Positions 1 to 8,338 of a stretch of DNA of 51,239 nucleotides are shown here, piece by piece. The position numbers and the translations under genes are program-made. The DNA lies in contig CAZCSV010000010.1 of NCBI GenBank assembly GCA_964501535.1, forward strand, positions 1 through 51,239, in the 5' to 3' direction. Numbering within the stretch: the stretch's first letter is position 1; each line of letters opens with the position of its first letter. A model generated the notes under the pieces. It saw only the letters and a program-made list of their open reading frames with translations, was not told where the DNA came from and did not search any database. Origin of the DNA: FEN-1279 sp964501535 (GTDB lineage: Bacteria; Bacteroidota; Ignavibacteria; Tepidaquicellales; Tepidaquicellaceae).

Positions 1-669
1 TTAATCTTCCCACACGAAGCGGAATAAAAGAAGCGATACCGTCGTTACCACAACCGCATAAGAAAAAAGTATCTGGTACTCGCTGAATATTGAATAAGTA
101 TCTGCCCCGGCACTTGCAAGTTTTGTTGCGTTAATTACCGTTATTAAAAGCGGAAGCATTACGGGAAAAGCTAAAACCGGATACAGTGTCCCCTTTGTAT
201 TCGCTTTCGAAATAATCGCCGCTATTATCGTAGAAGCCGAAACCATACCGATATTTCCAAGTATCACAATTATCACAAATGCAGTAAAGTTTTTTATTTC
301 GAAACTCGTGATTAAAACGAATAAAACAAAAATAAAAAGATTGATAAAAAAAGTAAGAACAAGGTTGAAAAACAGCTTACCGAGAAAAATGCTAATAGGG
401 TCAACGCTCAGTTTTAAAGCAAACGATGTTTCTTTTTCCTCCTCTTTAATAAATACCCTTGCAAGTCCGCTGATTGCGGCAAAGAAAATTACAATCCACA
501 GCAAACCCGAGAGAATATCCCCGTCAATCTTTTCATCCCCGATTGAAAACTTTATTATCGAAATCGTAACAAGCACGAACATCAAAAGCGAATTAATCAC
601 ATACCTGTTTCTCAGTTCGGACTTGAAATCCTTCTTAAATATCTTCGCCGAAGTATAAAATAAACTCAA
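1..669 (-). CDS. ccmB: Heme exporter protein CcmB
   Basis: This 222-residue integral membrane protein has the length and character of CcmB, the membrane subunit of the CcmAB heme/cytochrome c maturation ABC exporter. About six hydrophobic segments are visible, starting near residues 23-40 and ending near 200-218. A charged stretch near residues 73-80 (KEEEKETSF) matches the cytoplasmic loop typical of the family. The stop codon is the first triplet of the window, so the gene is complete but its downstream neighbours are not visible. It diverges from the hydrogenase/Hdr set, with 226 bases between the two starts. Family membership is recognised from overall sequence character and not from a unique catalytic motif. 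Confidence 0.8.
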   Translation of the reverse strand: MSLFYTSAKIFKKDFKSELRNRYVINSLLMFVLVTISIIKFSIGDEKIDGDILSGLLWIVIFFAAISGLARVFIKEEEKETSFALKLSVDPISIFLGKLFFNLVLTFFINLFIFVLFVLITSFEIKNFTAFVIIVILGNIGMVSASTIIAAIISKANTKGTLYPVLAFPVMLPLLITVINATKLASAGADTYSIFSEYQILFSYAVVVTTVSLLLFRFVWED

Positions 670-895
670 ATAAAGTGCTTTTTTAATTGTTATTTGTCTT
701 AATTTATATAAATTAACATATTAATAAAGCAAAAAAAATCCGTAAATTTTATGGTACAAAAGACCTTATGTAGACGGAAAAATACATTGAAGAAGTCTTA
801 AAATTTGCGTAATTTGGGATAATAAGACCTAAATATCTTTTTATGTTTACTACAGAAACGGAACAAATAAAATTCAAAAATAACTTATCTTAAAA

Positions 896-2104
896 ATGGA
901 ACCAACAATAATGAAACAAGAAAGGAAAGGACTGGTATTATTTTCCGATTATAAACGTGGCGAGGGAATAAAGAAGGCTCTCGAAATAGGAAGGGAAAAT
1001 ATACTCTTTGAACTAAAATCCTCAAAACTGAAAGGAAGAGGTGGAGCAGGTTTTCCGACATCAACCAAATGGATGTTAACGGCAGCTGCAATCTCCGATG
1101 CAAAATATTTAGTATGTAATGCGGACGAAGGAGAGCCCGGGACTTTCAAAGACAGAGTGCTCTTAACCGATTACCCGGAACTGATTTTTGACGGTATGGT
1201 TATAGGAGGATTTACAATAGGAGCAAAAGAAGGATTCGTTTATCTTAGAGGTGAATATGAATATATGCTGAAATCTCTCGAAGAATACCTCGAAAAAATG
1301 AGAAAAGATAATCTTCTCGGAAATAATATTCTCGGCAAAAAAGGCTTTAACTTCGATATAAAAATTAAACTCGGTGCAGGTGCATACGTCTGCGGAGAAG
1401 AAACAGCTTTGATTGAATCACTCGAAGGATGCAGGGGCGAATCAAGGAACAGACCCCCATACCCAGTAAATACAGGATATAACGGACACCCGACATCAGT
1501 TAATAATGTCGAAACATTGGCTTCAGTCCCCCATATTATTGTAAAAGGCGGAGACTGGTATATGAAAGTCGGAACCGACAAATCAACAGGTTCAAAACTA
1601 TTCTCCGTATCGGGCGACTGCAAAAAACCTGGTGTCTATGAACTGCCGTGGGGCACATCAATTAAAGAAATTCTGAATGTGGTTGAAGCCGAAAATACAA
1701 AAGCAGTTCAGGTAGGCGGGGCGTCTGGAGTATGTATTCCCGAATCACAGTTCGACAGAAAACTTGCATATGAAGATGCGGCAACAGGCGGCTCGATTAT
1801 GATATTTAATAATAAAAGGGATATGCTTCACATCTTAAAGAATTTTATGGAATTTTTTGTTGAAGAATCCTGCGGACAATGCACCCCGTGCAGAATTGGA
1901 AATGTGAAATTACTCGAAGGTGTTGAAATGCTCGAAAAAGGTGAATTTACATTTGATTATATTGAAAAATTAAAAGACCTTGGAAGAACAATGCAGGTTG
2001 CATCTAAATGCGGTCTCGGACAGTCAAGCCCGAATTCATTTATAACCATATTGGAAAACTTTAAAGACGAAATATTAAATAAAAGCGGAAACGGAGCAGC
2101 ATAA
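896..2104 (+). CDS. Short NuoF/HydB-like NADH-binding flavoprotein
   Basis: This is a NuoF-type subunit expected to bind NAD(H), FMN and one [4Fe-4S] cluster, passing electrons between NADH and the adjacent hydrogenase. It shows the GRGGAGFPT loop, the CNADEGEPGTFKDR segment and GAYVCGEETALIESLEG (FMN/NAD fold). The cluster ligands are C326, C329, C332 and C372. At 402 residues it is a core-only version. It lacks the N-terminal thioredoxin-like [2Fe-2S] domain and the C-terminal two-cluster ferredoxin domain found in the 661-residue homologue at 32746-34731. Its stop overlaps the ATG of the hydrogenase by one base (TAATG), which implies translational coupling. No NuoE-type partner lies in this gene set. 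A second in-frame ATG five codons downstream is an alternative start. Confidence 0.9.
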   Translation: MEPTIMKQERKGLVLFSDYKRGEGIKKALEIGRENILFELKSSKLKGRGGAGFPTSTKWMLTAAAISDAKYLVCNADEGEPGTFKDRVLLTDYPELIFDGMVIGGFTIGAKEGFVYLRGEYEYMLKSLEEYLEKMRKDNLLGNNILGKKGFNFDIKIKLGAGAYVCGEETALIESLEGCRGESRNRPPYPVNTGYNGHPTSVNNVETLASVPHIIVKGGDWYMKVGTDKSTGSKLFSVSGDCKKPGVYELPWGTSIKEILNVVEAENTKAVQVGGASGVCIPESQFDRKLAYEDAATGGSIMIFNNKRDMLHILKNFMEFFVEESCGQCTPCRIGNVKLLEGVEMLEKGEFTFDYIEKLKDLGRTMQVASKCGLGQSSPNSFITILENFKDEILNKSGNGAA

Positions 2105-4020
2105 TGAAAAAAGACGAAAAATCAAGAACCCCGGTCAGTCAACAGCCTTTTGAAGTTGAAAAGCCAGTCGATACAAACACAATAGGCGGTTTGGTATCAA
2201 TAGAAGTAAATGGCGAAAAGATGCAGGTTCCGCTCGGAACTACAATTCTGGAAGCATGCAGAGAAAAACAAATACATATTCCCACGTTATGCCATCACGA
2301 TGATTTATGTGTAGCGGGTGTTTGCAGAGTGTGCGTGGTCGAGGTCGAAGGATACAAGACATTGCAGGCAGCATGTGCATTCCCGATTACATCACCAATA
2401 AAAATAAAAACTTCAACTCCGCTTGTCAGAAAAGCCAGAAGGTATGTAATAGATTTATTATTAAGTGAGCATTATGGAGAGTGTTATTCATGCGTTAGAA
2501 ACGGAAACTGCGAATTACAGAATTTAGCTCAGGAATACGGAGTTGACGGTTATACATTCGGACACGTAACAAAACCAAGATACGAAAAGGATACTTCCTC
2601 TTATTCCGTAATCAGGGATATGAGCAAATGTATACTTTGTAAAAGATGCGTAAGAACCTGCATAGACCTGCAGGAAGTAGGTGTTTTGGAAGCAATCGAC
2701 AGAGGAGACAAAACACATATAAGCACGTTTATGGAAAAACCGCTTGCTGATGTTATTTGTATTAACTGCGGACAGTGCATTAACAGATGCCCGACCGCTG
2801 CATTGCACGCAAATGACCCGTCGGACGAAATCTGGAACGCAATAGATGACCCGAAAAAACATGTAGTAATACAAACTGCACCATCACCAAGAGCTGCTAT
2901 AGGTGAATGTTTTGGATTGGAAGCAGGACATTCGATGACGCTTGAATTAAATACTGCCCTCAGAAGAATAGGCTTCGATGCGGTTTTTGATACGAACTTC
3001 ACCGCGGACCTTACCATTATGGAAGAAGGAACGGAACTCATAATAAGGTTGAAAAAAGCTCTTGTGGATAAAGACCCAACAATTAAATTACCGCAGTTTA
3101 CATCCTGCTCTCCCGGCTGGGTGAAATATATCGAGCACTTCTATCCCGAATATCTCGACCATATGTCATCGGCAAAATCACCCCAGCAAATGTTCGGTGC
3201 ATTATTGAAGACTTTCTATGCACAACAAAAAGGAATTGACCCGAAAGATATCGTTTCGGTTGCAGTAATGCCCTGCTCTGCAAAGAAATTCGAATGCAAC
3301 AGACCCGAAATGACCTCTTCCGGTTATAAAGACGTCGATTATGGTCTGACAACAAGAGAACTTGCAAAGATGATAAAAGAAGCAGGTATATTCTTACCCG
3401 AAATGCCTAAATCACATTTCGACAGCCCGTTTGGCGATGCCTCTGGTGCAGGTTTGATATTCGGTGCAACCGGCGGTGTTATGGAAGCCGCACTAAGAAC
3501 AGTCGTAGAATTAGTTACGGGTAATAAAACCGAAGATATATTTGCAAACGCAAATATTACTCCTGTAAGAGGATTTGAAGGAATCAGATATGTTGAATTA
3601 CCAATAAAAGCCGTAGGTCCGGTTCCCGAAATTCTCAAGCATTTAGTACCAAGCTGGGATTTCCTGAAAGGCGCAACATTAAAAGTTGCAGTAGCTCACG
3701 GAACTGCAAATGCGAAGAAAATTATGGAAGATATAAAAGCCGGCGGAAAATTCAGCAAATGCCACTTTATAGAATTTATGGCCTGCCCGGGCGGTTGTCT
3801 CGGAGGCGGCGGACAGCCTATTCCAACAACTCCCGAAATAAGACAAAAACGCGCAGAGGCAATTTATGCAGAAGACGAATCTCTCGAAATAAGAAAATCA
3901 CATGATAATCCTCATATAAAGATGATTTATGAAAAATTCTTGACTGAAGGACCCTGCAGTCATTTATCACATAAGCTCTTGCATACGCATTATACTAAGA
4001 GAGGTAAATATATAGCTTAA
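2104..4020 (+). CDS. hydA: [FeFe]-hydrogenase catalytic subunit with TSCSPGW variant
   Basis: This is a group A, M3-type [FeFe]-hydrogenase of 638 residues. In order it has an N-terminal NuoG-like [2Fe-2S] ferredoxin domain (about 30-110), a His/Cys cluster segment beginning HYGECYSC, and two [4Fe-4S] motifs (CILCKRCVRTC and CINCGQCINRCP). The H-cluster domain follows, with the small-subunit-like tail at the C-terminus. H-cluster motif L2 is MPCSAKKFE (C391) and L3 is FMACPGGCLGGGGQP (C561, C565). Motif L1 reads TSCSPGW at residues 333-339 where characterised enzymes have TSCCPxW. C335 (proton relay position) is kept, but the following [4Fe-4S] ligand position is Ser336, codon TCT at 3109-3111. 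The second hydrogenase at 30989-32704 has the normal motif. Electrons probably come from or go to the coupled NuoF-like protein and the Hdr/Flx proteins downstream. HydE, HydF and HydG maturases are not in the window. Confidence 0.93.
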   Translation: MKKDEKSRTPVSQQPFEVEKPVDTNTIGGLVSIEVNGEKMQVPLGTTILEACREKQIHIPTLCHHDDLCVAGVCRVCVVEVEGYKTLQAACAFPITSPIKIKTSTPLVRKARRYVIDLLLSEHYGECYSCVRNGNCELQNLAQEYGVDGYTFGHVTKPRYEKDTSSYSVIRDMSKCILCKRCVRTCIDLQEVGVLEAIDRGDKTHISTFMEKPLADVICINCGQCINRCPTAALHANDPSDEIWNAIDDPKKHVVIQTAPSPRAAIGECFGLEAGHSMTLELNTALRRIGFDAVFDTNFTADLTIMEEGTELIIRLKKALVDKDPTIKLPQFTSCSPGWVKYIEHFYPEYLDHMSSAKSPQQMFGALLKTFYAQQKGIDPKDIVSVAVMPCSAKKFECNRPEMTSSGYKDVDYGLTTRELAKMIKEAGIFLPEMPKSHFDSPFGDASGAGLIFGATGGVMEAALRTVVELVTGNKTEDIFANANITPVRGFEGIRYVELPIKAVGPVPEILKHLVPSWDFLKGATLKVAVAHGTANAKKIMEDIKAGGKFSKCHFIEFMACPGGCLGGGGQPIPTTPEIRQKRAEAIYAEDESLEIRKSHDNPHIKMIYEKFLTEGPCSHLSHKLLHTHYTKRGKYIA

Positions 4021-4031
4021 TAAATTTCATT

Positions 4032-4060
4032 CTCGTTCCCAAACTCAGTTTGGGAACGAG
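4032..4060. repeat. Palindromic repeat, copy 1
   Basis: A 14-bp arm, CTCGTTCCCAAACT, is followed by one central base and its exact reverse complement. It lies 12 bases after hydA. No T-run follows, so it is not a typical intrinsic terminator. Related palindromes occur at 7840-7865, 9220-9244 and, more degenerate, 19210-19250. A half-like remnant (TAGTTTGGAAAAGAG) follows directly. It resembles REP-type elements or an mRNA-stabilising hairpin inside the operon. Confidence 0.85.
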
Positions 4061-4098
4061 GAATTTAGTTTGGAAAAGAGAGTTAGTTTAAATTTAAT

Positions 4099-4344
4099 AT
4101 GCCGCAAAAAATCAAAAAAGACTTTAAATTGGAAATAAAATTGCTCGATAAAGCTCAAAACGAACTTTTCGAGGCAATTTCCGAAAAACCCGATGCAAAT
4201 GATATCGAATCGATGAGATTATATATAGATAATGTTTATATGGTAATGAATAAATGTTTTACACTGATTAAAGACACTAAAAATGCTCTACAAAACAAGC
4301 AAACAGAGACGCCTTTAACAGAAACATACAATTCACCTGCATAA
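4099..4344 (+). CDS. Small protein of unknown function in the hydrogenase-Hdr set
   Basis: I do not recognise this 81-residue protein. It is charged and probably largely helical: Lys-rich at the N-terminus, with a middle section that could form two amphipathic helices and a polar tail. It has one Cys and no metal-binding motif, signal peptide or membrane segment. It lies on the same strand between the hydrogenase and hdrC, separated from hydA by palindrome copy 1 and from hdrC by about 70 bases. Its position suggests an accessory or assembly role for the complex, but nothing in the sequence proves that. Coding is supported by an in-frame ORF filling a gap in a same-strand gene array. Confidence 0.6.
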   Translation: MPQKIKKDFKLEIKLLDKAQNELFEAISEKPDANDIESMRLYIDNVYMVMNKCFTLIKDTKNALQNKQTETPLTETYNSPA

Positions 4345-4413
4345 ATTATTGACCCTTTAGCAGGTTACAAAATTAATTAAGGGTTAATAGCGCGAAATAA
4401 AAACATAGACTTT

Positions 4414-4971
4414 ATGTCACATCATAATACAACACACGTTAGAACGATATCCGATGATATAACGGATATCACTTCTCAAAATCCGGAACTGTGTTATCAA
4501 TGCGGAAAATGCTCCGCCGGATGTCCGCTGAGAAATTATATGGAAGATGCTCCGAACGTTATTGTCAGATATGTTCAGCTTGGTTTATTTGATAAAGCTC
4601 TCAACTCGGCAACAATATGGCTTTGCGCCGGATGCCTTACTTGCTCGACAAGATGTCCGAAGAATTTCGACATCGCAAAATTTATGGATGCATTAAGAGA
4701 AATTGCTTTGAAAAACGGTATAAAGCCGAAAGACAAAAACATTTTGAAATTCCATAAAGCTTTCCTTAAGCAAATTAAAAATCACGGAAGAAGCTATGAA
4801 GTTGGTCTGGTCAGAGATTATAAAATGACTTCGCTCGATTTGTTCTCCGACGTGGAAAACTCTCCGAAAATGTTCCTCGACGGGAAACTGAATTTATTCC
4901 CTCACAATGTCAAAGGGAAAAATAAAATTAAACGCATTTTCGAAAAAACAGAGGTGAAAAAATGCAAATAG
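4414..4971 (+). CDS. hdrC: HdrC-like iron-sulfur subunit
   Basis: This 185-residue protein matches HdrC of soluble heterodisulfide reductases. HdrC relays electrons between HdrA and the disulfide-reducing HdrB. Two [4Fe-4S] motifs are explicit: C27-x2-C30-x2-C33-x3-C37P and C71-x2-C74-x2-C77-x3-C81P. The linker between them is typical of the family. Its last ten bases overlap the start of hdrB, so the two are probably translationally coupled. In a bacterium without coenzyme M/B the physiological disulfide is unlikely to be CoM-S-S-CoB. In Desulfovibrio-type FlxABCD-HdrABC systems a DsrC-like thiol protein has been proposed, but no such gene is in this window. Confidence 0.9.
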   Translation: MSHHNTTHVRTISDDITDITSQNPELCYQCGKCSAGCPLRNYMEDAPNVIVRYVQLGLFDKALNSATIWLCAGCLTCSTRCPKNFDIAKFMDALREIALKNGIKPKDKNILKFHKAFLKQIKNHGRSYEVGLVRDYKMTSLDLFSDVENSPKMFLDGKLNLFPHNVKGKNKIKRIFEKTEVKKCK

Positions 4972-5837
4972 GATATTACCCTGGCTGTTCCCTGGAAGGA
5001 ACTGCAAAAGAATACGATAAATCTTTAAGGGAAGTTCTTAAGATTTTGGATGTTAATCCGATTGAAATTGAAGACTGGTCATGCTGCGGTGCAACTTCAG
5101 CACACGTCACCAGCCATAAACTTGCTCTGGCTTTATCGGCAAGAAACCTTGCTCTTGCAGAGAAACAGGGTCTTAAAGAAATATTCGCTCCTTGTGCCGC
5201 CTGCTATAACAGACTGGCAAGCTCAAAAGAAGAGCTTCAAAACCACCCGGAAGAAAAACATGAAATTGAAACTATCATAGAGGAAAAAATCAACAATATT
5301 CCGGAAATCTTTAACATCGTCAATTTCTTCCGGAAAATCGGAAAAGAGAAAATATCGGAAAAGAAAAAAATTGAATTGAAAAACCTGAAAGCCGCATGTT
5401 ATTACGGATGCCTGCTCGTAAGACCCAAAGGCATTAATGAAGATGATTCCGAACAGCCGGATTCGATGGAAGAAATCGTAAAATCCACAGGTGCACAATC
5501 CATAGATTGGAACTTCAAGCTCGAATGCTGCGGAGCCGCTCATTCGATAGCAAGAAGAGATATTGTGGTCGATTTATCCAAAAAGATTCTGGATGATGCG
5601 AAAAAACACGGCGCAAACGTTATGGTAGTCGCTTGCCCGATGTGTCACTCGAATCTGGATATGAGACAAAAAAATATTAAAAGCAAATTCGAAGGTTATA
5701 AAGAGATCCCCGTCCTGTATCTGACAGAACTGATAGGTCTTGCACTCGGATTGGATAAGAAGCAACTTGGAATCGATACACACTTCATCGAATTCAATCT
5801 GCCGGAAAAGAATAATGTCGAGGAGGTAAACGTATGA
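4962..5837 (+). CDS. hdrB: HdrB-like subunit with two CCG domains
   Basis: This 291-residue protein carries two cysteine-rich CCG domains, the hallmark of HdrB, where non-cubane [4Fe-4S] clusters reduce a disulfide. The first domain has C9, C41-C42-G and C78-x2-C81. The second has C146, C150, C189-C190-G and C225-x2-C228. The full Cys set indicates an active catalytic subunit and not a degenerate homologue. It overlaps hdrC by ten bases and hdrA by four (ATGA), so the HdrCBA proteins are likely made in fixed ratio. The substrate is not identifiable from sequence. Confidence 0.92.
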   Translation: MQIGYYPGCSLEGTAKEYDKSLREVLKILDVNPIEIEDWSCCGATSAHVTSHKLALALSARNLALAEKQGLKEIFAPCAACYNRLASSKEELQNHPEEKHEIETIIEEKINNIPEIFNIVNFFRKIGKEKISEKKKIELKNLKAACYYGCLLVRPKGINEDDSEQPDSMEEIVKSTGAQSIDWNFKLECCGAAHSIARRDIVVDLSKKILDDAKKHGANVMVVACPMCHSNLDMRQKNIKSKFEGYKEIPVLYLTELIGLALGLDKKQLGIDTHFIEFNLPEKNNVEEVNV

Positions 5838-7834
5838 AAATAGGAGTATTCATTTGTTATTGCGGAGAAAACATAGGTAGAACTGTAGATTGTGCACGAG
5901 TTGCAAAAGCCGCATTATGGCTTCCCAACGTAGTTCATTCGGTTGACTATAAATATATGTGCTCAGACCCCGGTCAGAATTTAATTAAACAGGCAATAAA
6001 AGATTTAGGACTCGATGGCGTTGTGGTCGGTTCCTGCTCACCCCATATGCACGAAAAGACTTTCAGAAAAGCAGTTGCAGACGCCGGTGTAAATCCTTTC
6101 CTCTGCGAGATTGCAAATCTGAGAGAACACGTTTCCTGGGTTCACGATGATATGGAAGTAGCTACCGAAAAAGCCATAGACCTTGTCAGGTTTGCTGTTG
6201 AAAAAGTGAAAAGAAATGCTCCGCTTCAAACAATCAAAGTCCCTGTTACTAAAAGAACTCTTGTTATCGGCGGAGGGATTTCTGGAATACAGGCGGCTCT
6301 CGATGTAGCAAATGCCGGATACGAAGTCCTTCTCGTGGAAAAGGAACCTTCTATTGGCGGACATATGAGCCAGCTCTCAGAAACCTTTCCTACTCTCGAT
6401 TGCTCCCAGTGCATACTTACACCGAGAATGGTGGAAGTTTACCAGCATCCGAAAATAAAACTGCTTACTTATTCGGAAGTGGAAAAAGTCGAAGGATTTA
6501 TAGGTAACTTTAAAGTCACAATCAGAAAAAAAGCAAGATATGTAGACGATACGAAATGCACGGGATGCGGCGACTGCTTACAAAAATGCCCCATTAAGAA
6601 AAAAGCTTTGAGCGAATTCGATGAGAATCTAGCATACCGCTCGGCTATTTATGTACCGTTCCCGCAGGCAGTGCCAAACATTCCGGTTATTGATAAAACT
6701 GTGTGCACATATTTTAAAAACGGAAAATGCGGAATATGTAAAACGACTTGCGGTAGAGATGCAATATTTTTTGAACAACAGGATGAATTATTAACAGAAG
6801 ACATCGGCGCAATAATAATCGCAACAGGATATAAATTATATACAATAGACAAGAAACCAGAAGACAGCGAAATAAAAGGCTACGGTGAATACGGTTACGG
6901 AAAATATAAAGATGTTATAGACGGATTACAATTCGAAAGAATTGCAAGTGCTTCAGGTCCAACTTCAGGTGAATTCAAAAGACCTTCAGACGGAAAAGAG
7001 CCTAAGAAAGTCGTTTTTATTCAATGCGTCGGCTCGAGAGACGAATCGAAAGGATTTTCCTACTGCAGTAAAATCTGCTGTATGTATACCGCCAAGCACG
7101 CAATGCTGTATAAACATAAAGTTCACGACGGTGAAGCTTATGTTTTCTATATGGACATAAGAGCAGGCGGGAAAATGTACGAGGAATTCGTCAGACGTGC
7201 AATCGAAGAGGACGGTGTAAAATATATACGCGGAAGAGTTTCCAGAATTTACGAAGAAGACGGAAAATATATTGTAAAAGGTGAAGATACTCTTGCCGGT
7301 GTTCCGATTGAAATAGATGCAGATATGGTAGTGCTGGCAACTGCAATGATTGCACAGCCGGAAGCATCGAAACTTGCACAGACAATCGGTATTCCTTATG
7401 ATAAATACGGATACTACGTAGAAGTTCATCCGAAATTAAGACCTGTTGAAAGCAGCAGCGGAGGGATTTTCTTAGCAGGTGCGTGCCACTCCCCGAGAGA
7501 TATTCCGGATTCAGTTGCTATGGCATCGGCGGCGGCGGCAAAGGCAATGGTATTATTTGGTTCTGATATGCTTGAAAGAGAACCAACAATAGCTTTAGTA
7601 AATGAAAACCTGTGTGCAGGATGTTTCTATTGCAAAAAAGTCTGCGCATATAATGCAATCGAAGTAAAACAAATATTAGACAGACAAGGAAATCTTATTA
7701 AAGAAGTAGCCTATGTGAATTCTGGACTATGCCAGGGATGCGGAACATGTAATGCAACCTGTCCGTCTAAATCAATCGAGTTAATCGGTTATACGGATGA
7801 ACAGATATTTGCTGAAATTTCAGCTTTAATGTAA
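5834..7834 (+). CDS. hdrA: HdrA-like flavoprotein, electron-bifurcating subunit
   Basis: This 666-residue protein is HdrA, the FAD subunit at which flavin-based electron bifurcation takes place in HdrABC complexes. Visible features include the FAD Rossmann motif GGGISG at residues 146-151 and the HdrA-specific DCSQC pair (C190, C193). A ferredoxin-like region follows (CTGCGDCLQKCP, then a second Cys set near CGICKTTC). The C-terminal ferredoxin domain has CAGCFYCKKVC and CQGCGTCNATCP. An N-terminal Cys-containing domain (ICYCGENIG) precedes the flavin domain as in canonical HdrA. A strong Shine-Dalgarno sequence (GAGGAGG) lies before the ATG, which is rare in this window. The start overlaps the hdrB stop. 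Next to FlxD, it should receive electrons from the MvhD-type subunit. Confidence 0.94.
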   Translation: MKIGVFICYCGENIGRTVDCARVAKAALWLPNVVHSVDYKYMCSDPGQNLIKQAIKDLGLDGVVVGSCSPHMHEKTFRKAVADAGVNPFLCEIANLREHVSWVHDDMEVATEKAIDLVRFAVEKVKRNAPLQTIKVPVTKRTLVIGGGISGIQAALDVANAGYEVLLVEKEPSIGGHMSQLSETFPTLDCSQCILTPRMVEVYQHPKIKLLTYSEVEKVEGFIGNFKVTIRKKARYVDDTKCTGCGDCLQKCPIKKKALSEFDENLAYRSAIYVPFPQAVPNIPVIDKTVCTYFKNGKCGICKTTCGRDAIFFEQQDELLTEDIGAIIIATGYKLYTIDKKPEDSEIKGYGEYGYGKYKDVIDGLQFERIASASGPTSGEFKRPSDGKEPKKVVFIQCVGSRDESKGFSYCSKICCMYTAKHAMLYKHKVHDGEAYVFYMDIRAGGKMYEEFVRRAIEEDGVKYIRGRVSRIYEEDGKYIVKGEDTLAGVPIEIDADMVVLATAMIAQPEASKLAQTIGIPYDKYGYYVEVHPKLRPVESSSGGIFLAGACHSPRDIPDSVAMASAAAAKAMVLFGSDMLEREPTIALVNENLCAGCFYCKKVCAYNAIEVKQILDRQGNLIKEVAYVNSGLCQGCGTCNATCPSKSIELIGYTDEQIFAEISALM

Positions 7835-7839
7835 TTTTG

Positions 7840-7865
7840 CGTTCCCACGCTGGAGCGTGGGAACG
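7840..7865. repeat. Palindromic repeat, copy 2
   Basis: Arms CGTTCCCACGCT and AGCGTGGGAACG are perfect 12-bp complements around GG. The element begins six bases after the hdrA stop and 27 bases before flxD. The outer part (CGTTCCCA) matches copies 1 and 3 while the inner part differs with compensating changes. That pattern points to selection for the hairpin or to a family of related elements. There is no T-run. Confidence 0.85.
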
Positions 7866-7891
7866 AGAGTATAAAAAATAATTTTTTAAAG

Positions 7892-8338
7892 ATGGAAAAT
7901 AAAAACAAAGACCCGAAAATCATTGCTTTCGTCTGCAACTGGTGTACATATACAGGTGCGGATTTGGCGGGAACTTCGCGGCTGAAATATCAACCGAACG
8001 TCAGGATGATAAAACTCCCCTGCACGGGAAGAATTGACCCCGTATTTATAATTAAGGCATTCGAAAAAGGTGCTGACGGAGTCCTGGTGTCAGGCTGTCA
8101 CCCCGGGGATTGCCACTATAATGCCGGTAACTTCCACGCCAGAAGAAGATGGATTATGTTTCATAAGCTTCTCGATTATCTCGGAATAGACGAAAGCCGC
8201 ATACACTTTTCCTGGGTATCCGCATCAGAAGGAAAGAAATTCGTGGACGTCGTGAATGCCTTTACGAATAAAGTAAAAGCAAAGGGACCATTTAAAAAAT
8301 ACGAAAAAATTAATAAGGAGTTCGTGATAAATGGATGA
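7892..8338 (+). CDS. flxD: FlxD / MvhD-family [2Fe-2S] electron-transfer subunit
   Basis: This 148-residue protein belongs to the MvhD/FlpD family, which carries a [2Fe-2S] cluster and connects an electron donor module to HdrA. Conserved Cys are C15-x2-C18, C44, C69 and C74 in the segment SGCHPGDC. The length is normal for a stand-alone MvhD protein. It follows hdrA after palindrome copy 2 and overlaps the next gene by eight bases. Together with FlxC, FlxB and FlxA it forms the NAD(P)H-handling half of a Flx-Hdr complex. The assignment as FlxD rests on family plus gene order. Confidence 0.9.
   Translation: MENKNKDPKIIAFVCNWCTYTGADLAGTSRLKYQPNVRMIKLPCTGRIDPVFIIKAFEKGADGVLVSGCHPGDCHYNAGNFHARRRWIMFHKLLDYLGIDESRIHFSWVSASEGKKFVDVVNAFTNKVKAKGPFKKYEKINKEFVING

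Noticed and set aside
4032..4060. Palindrome after hydA considered as an intrinsic terminator splitting the gene set
   Set aside because: No T-run follows, the same hairpin type recurs within the hdr-flx genes, and the downstream genes stay on the same strand with short gaps.
6986..7429. 147-codon minus-strand ORF inside hdrA
   Set aside because: It is a shadow of a strongly conserved coding region and its composition is atypical for a real protein.
4414..7834. Methanogen-type heterodisulfide reductase acting on CoM-S-S-CoB
   Set aside because: The surrounding genes are bacterial and no coenzyme M/B or methanogenesis genes are visible; a DsrC-like or other thiol acceptor is more plausible.
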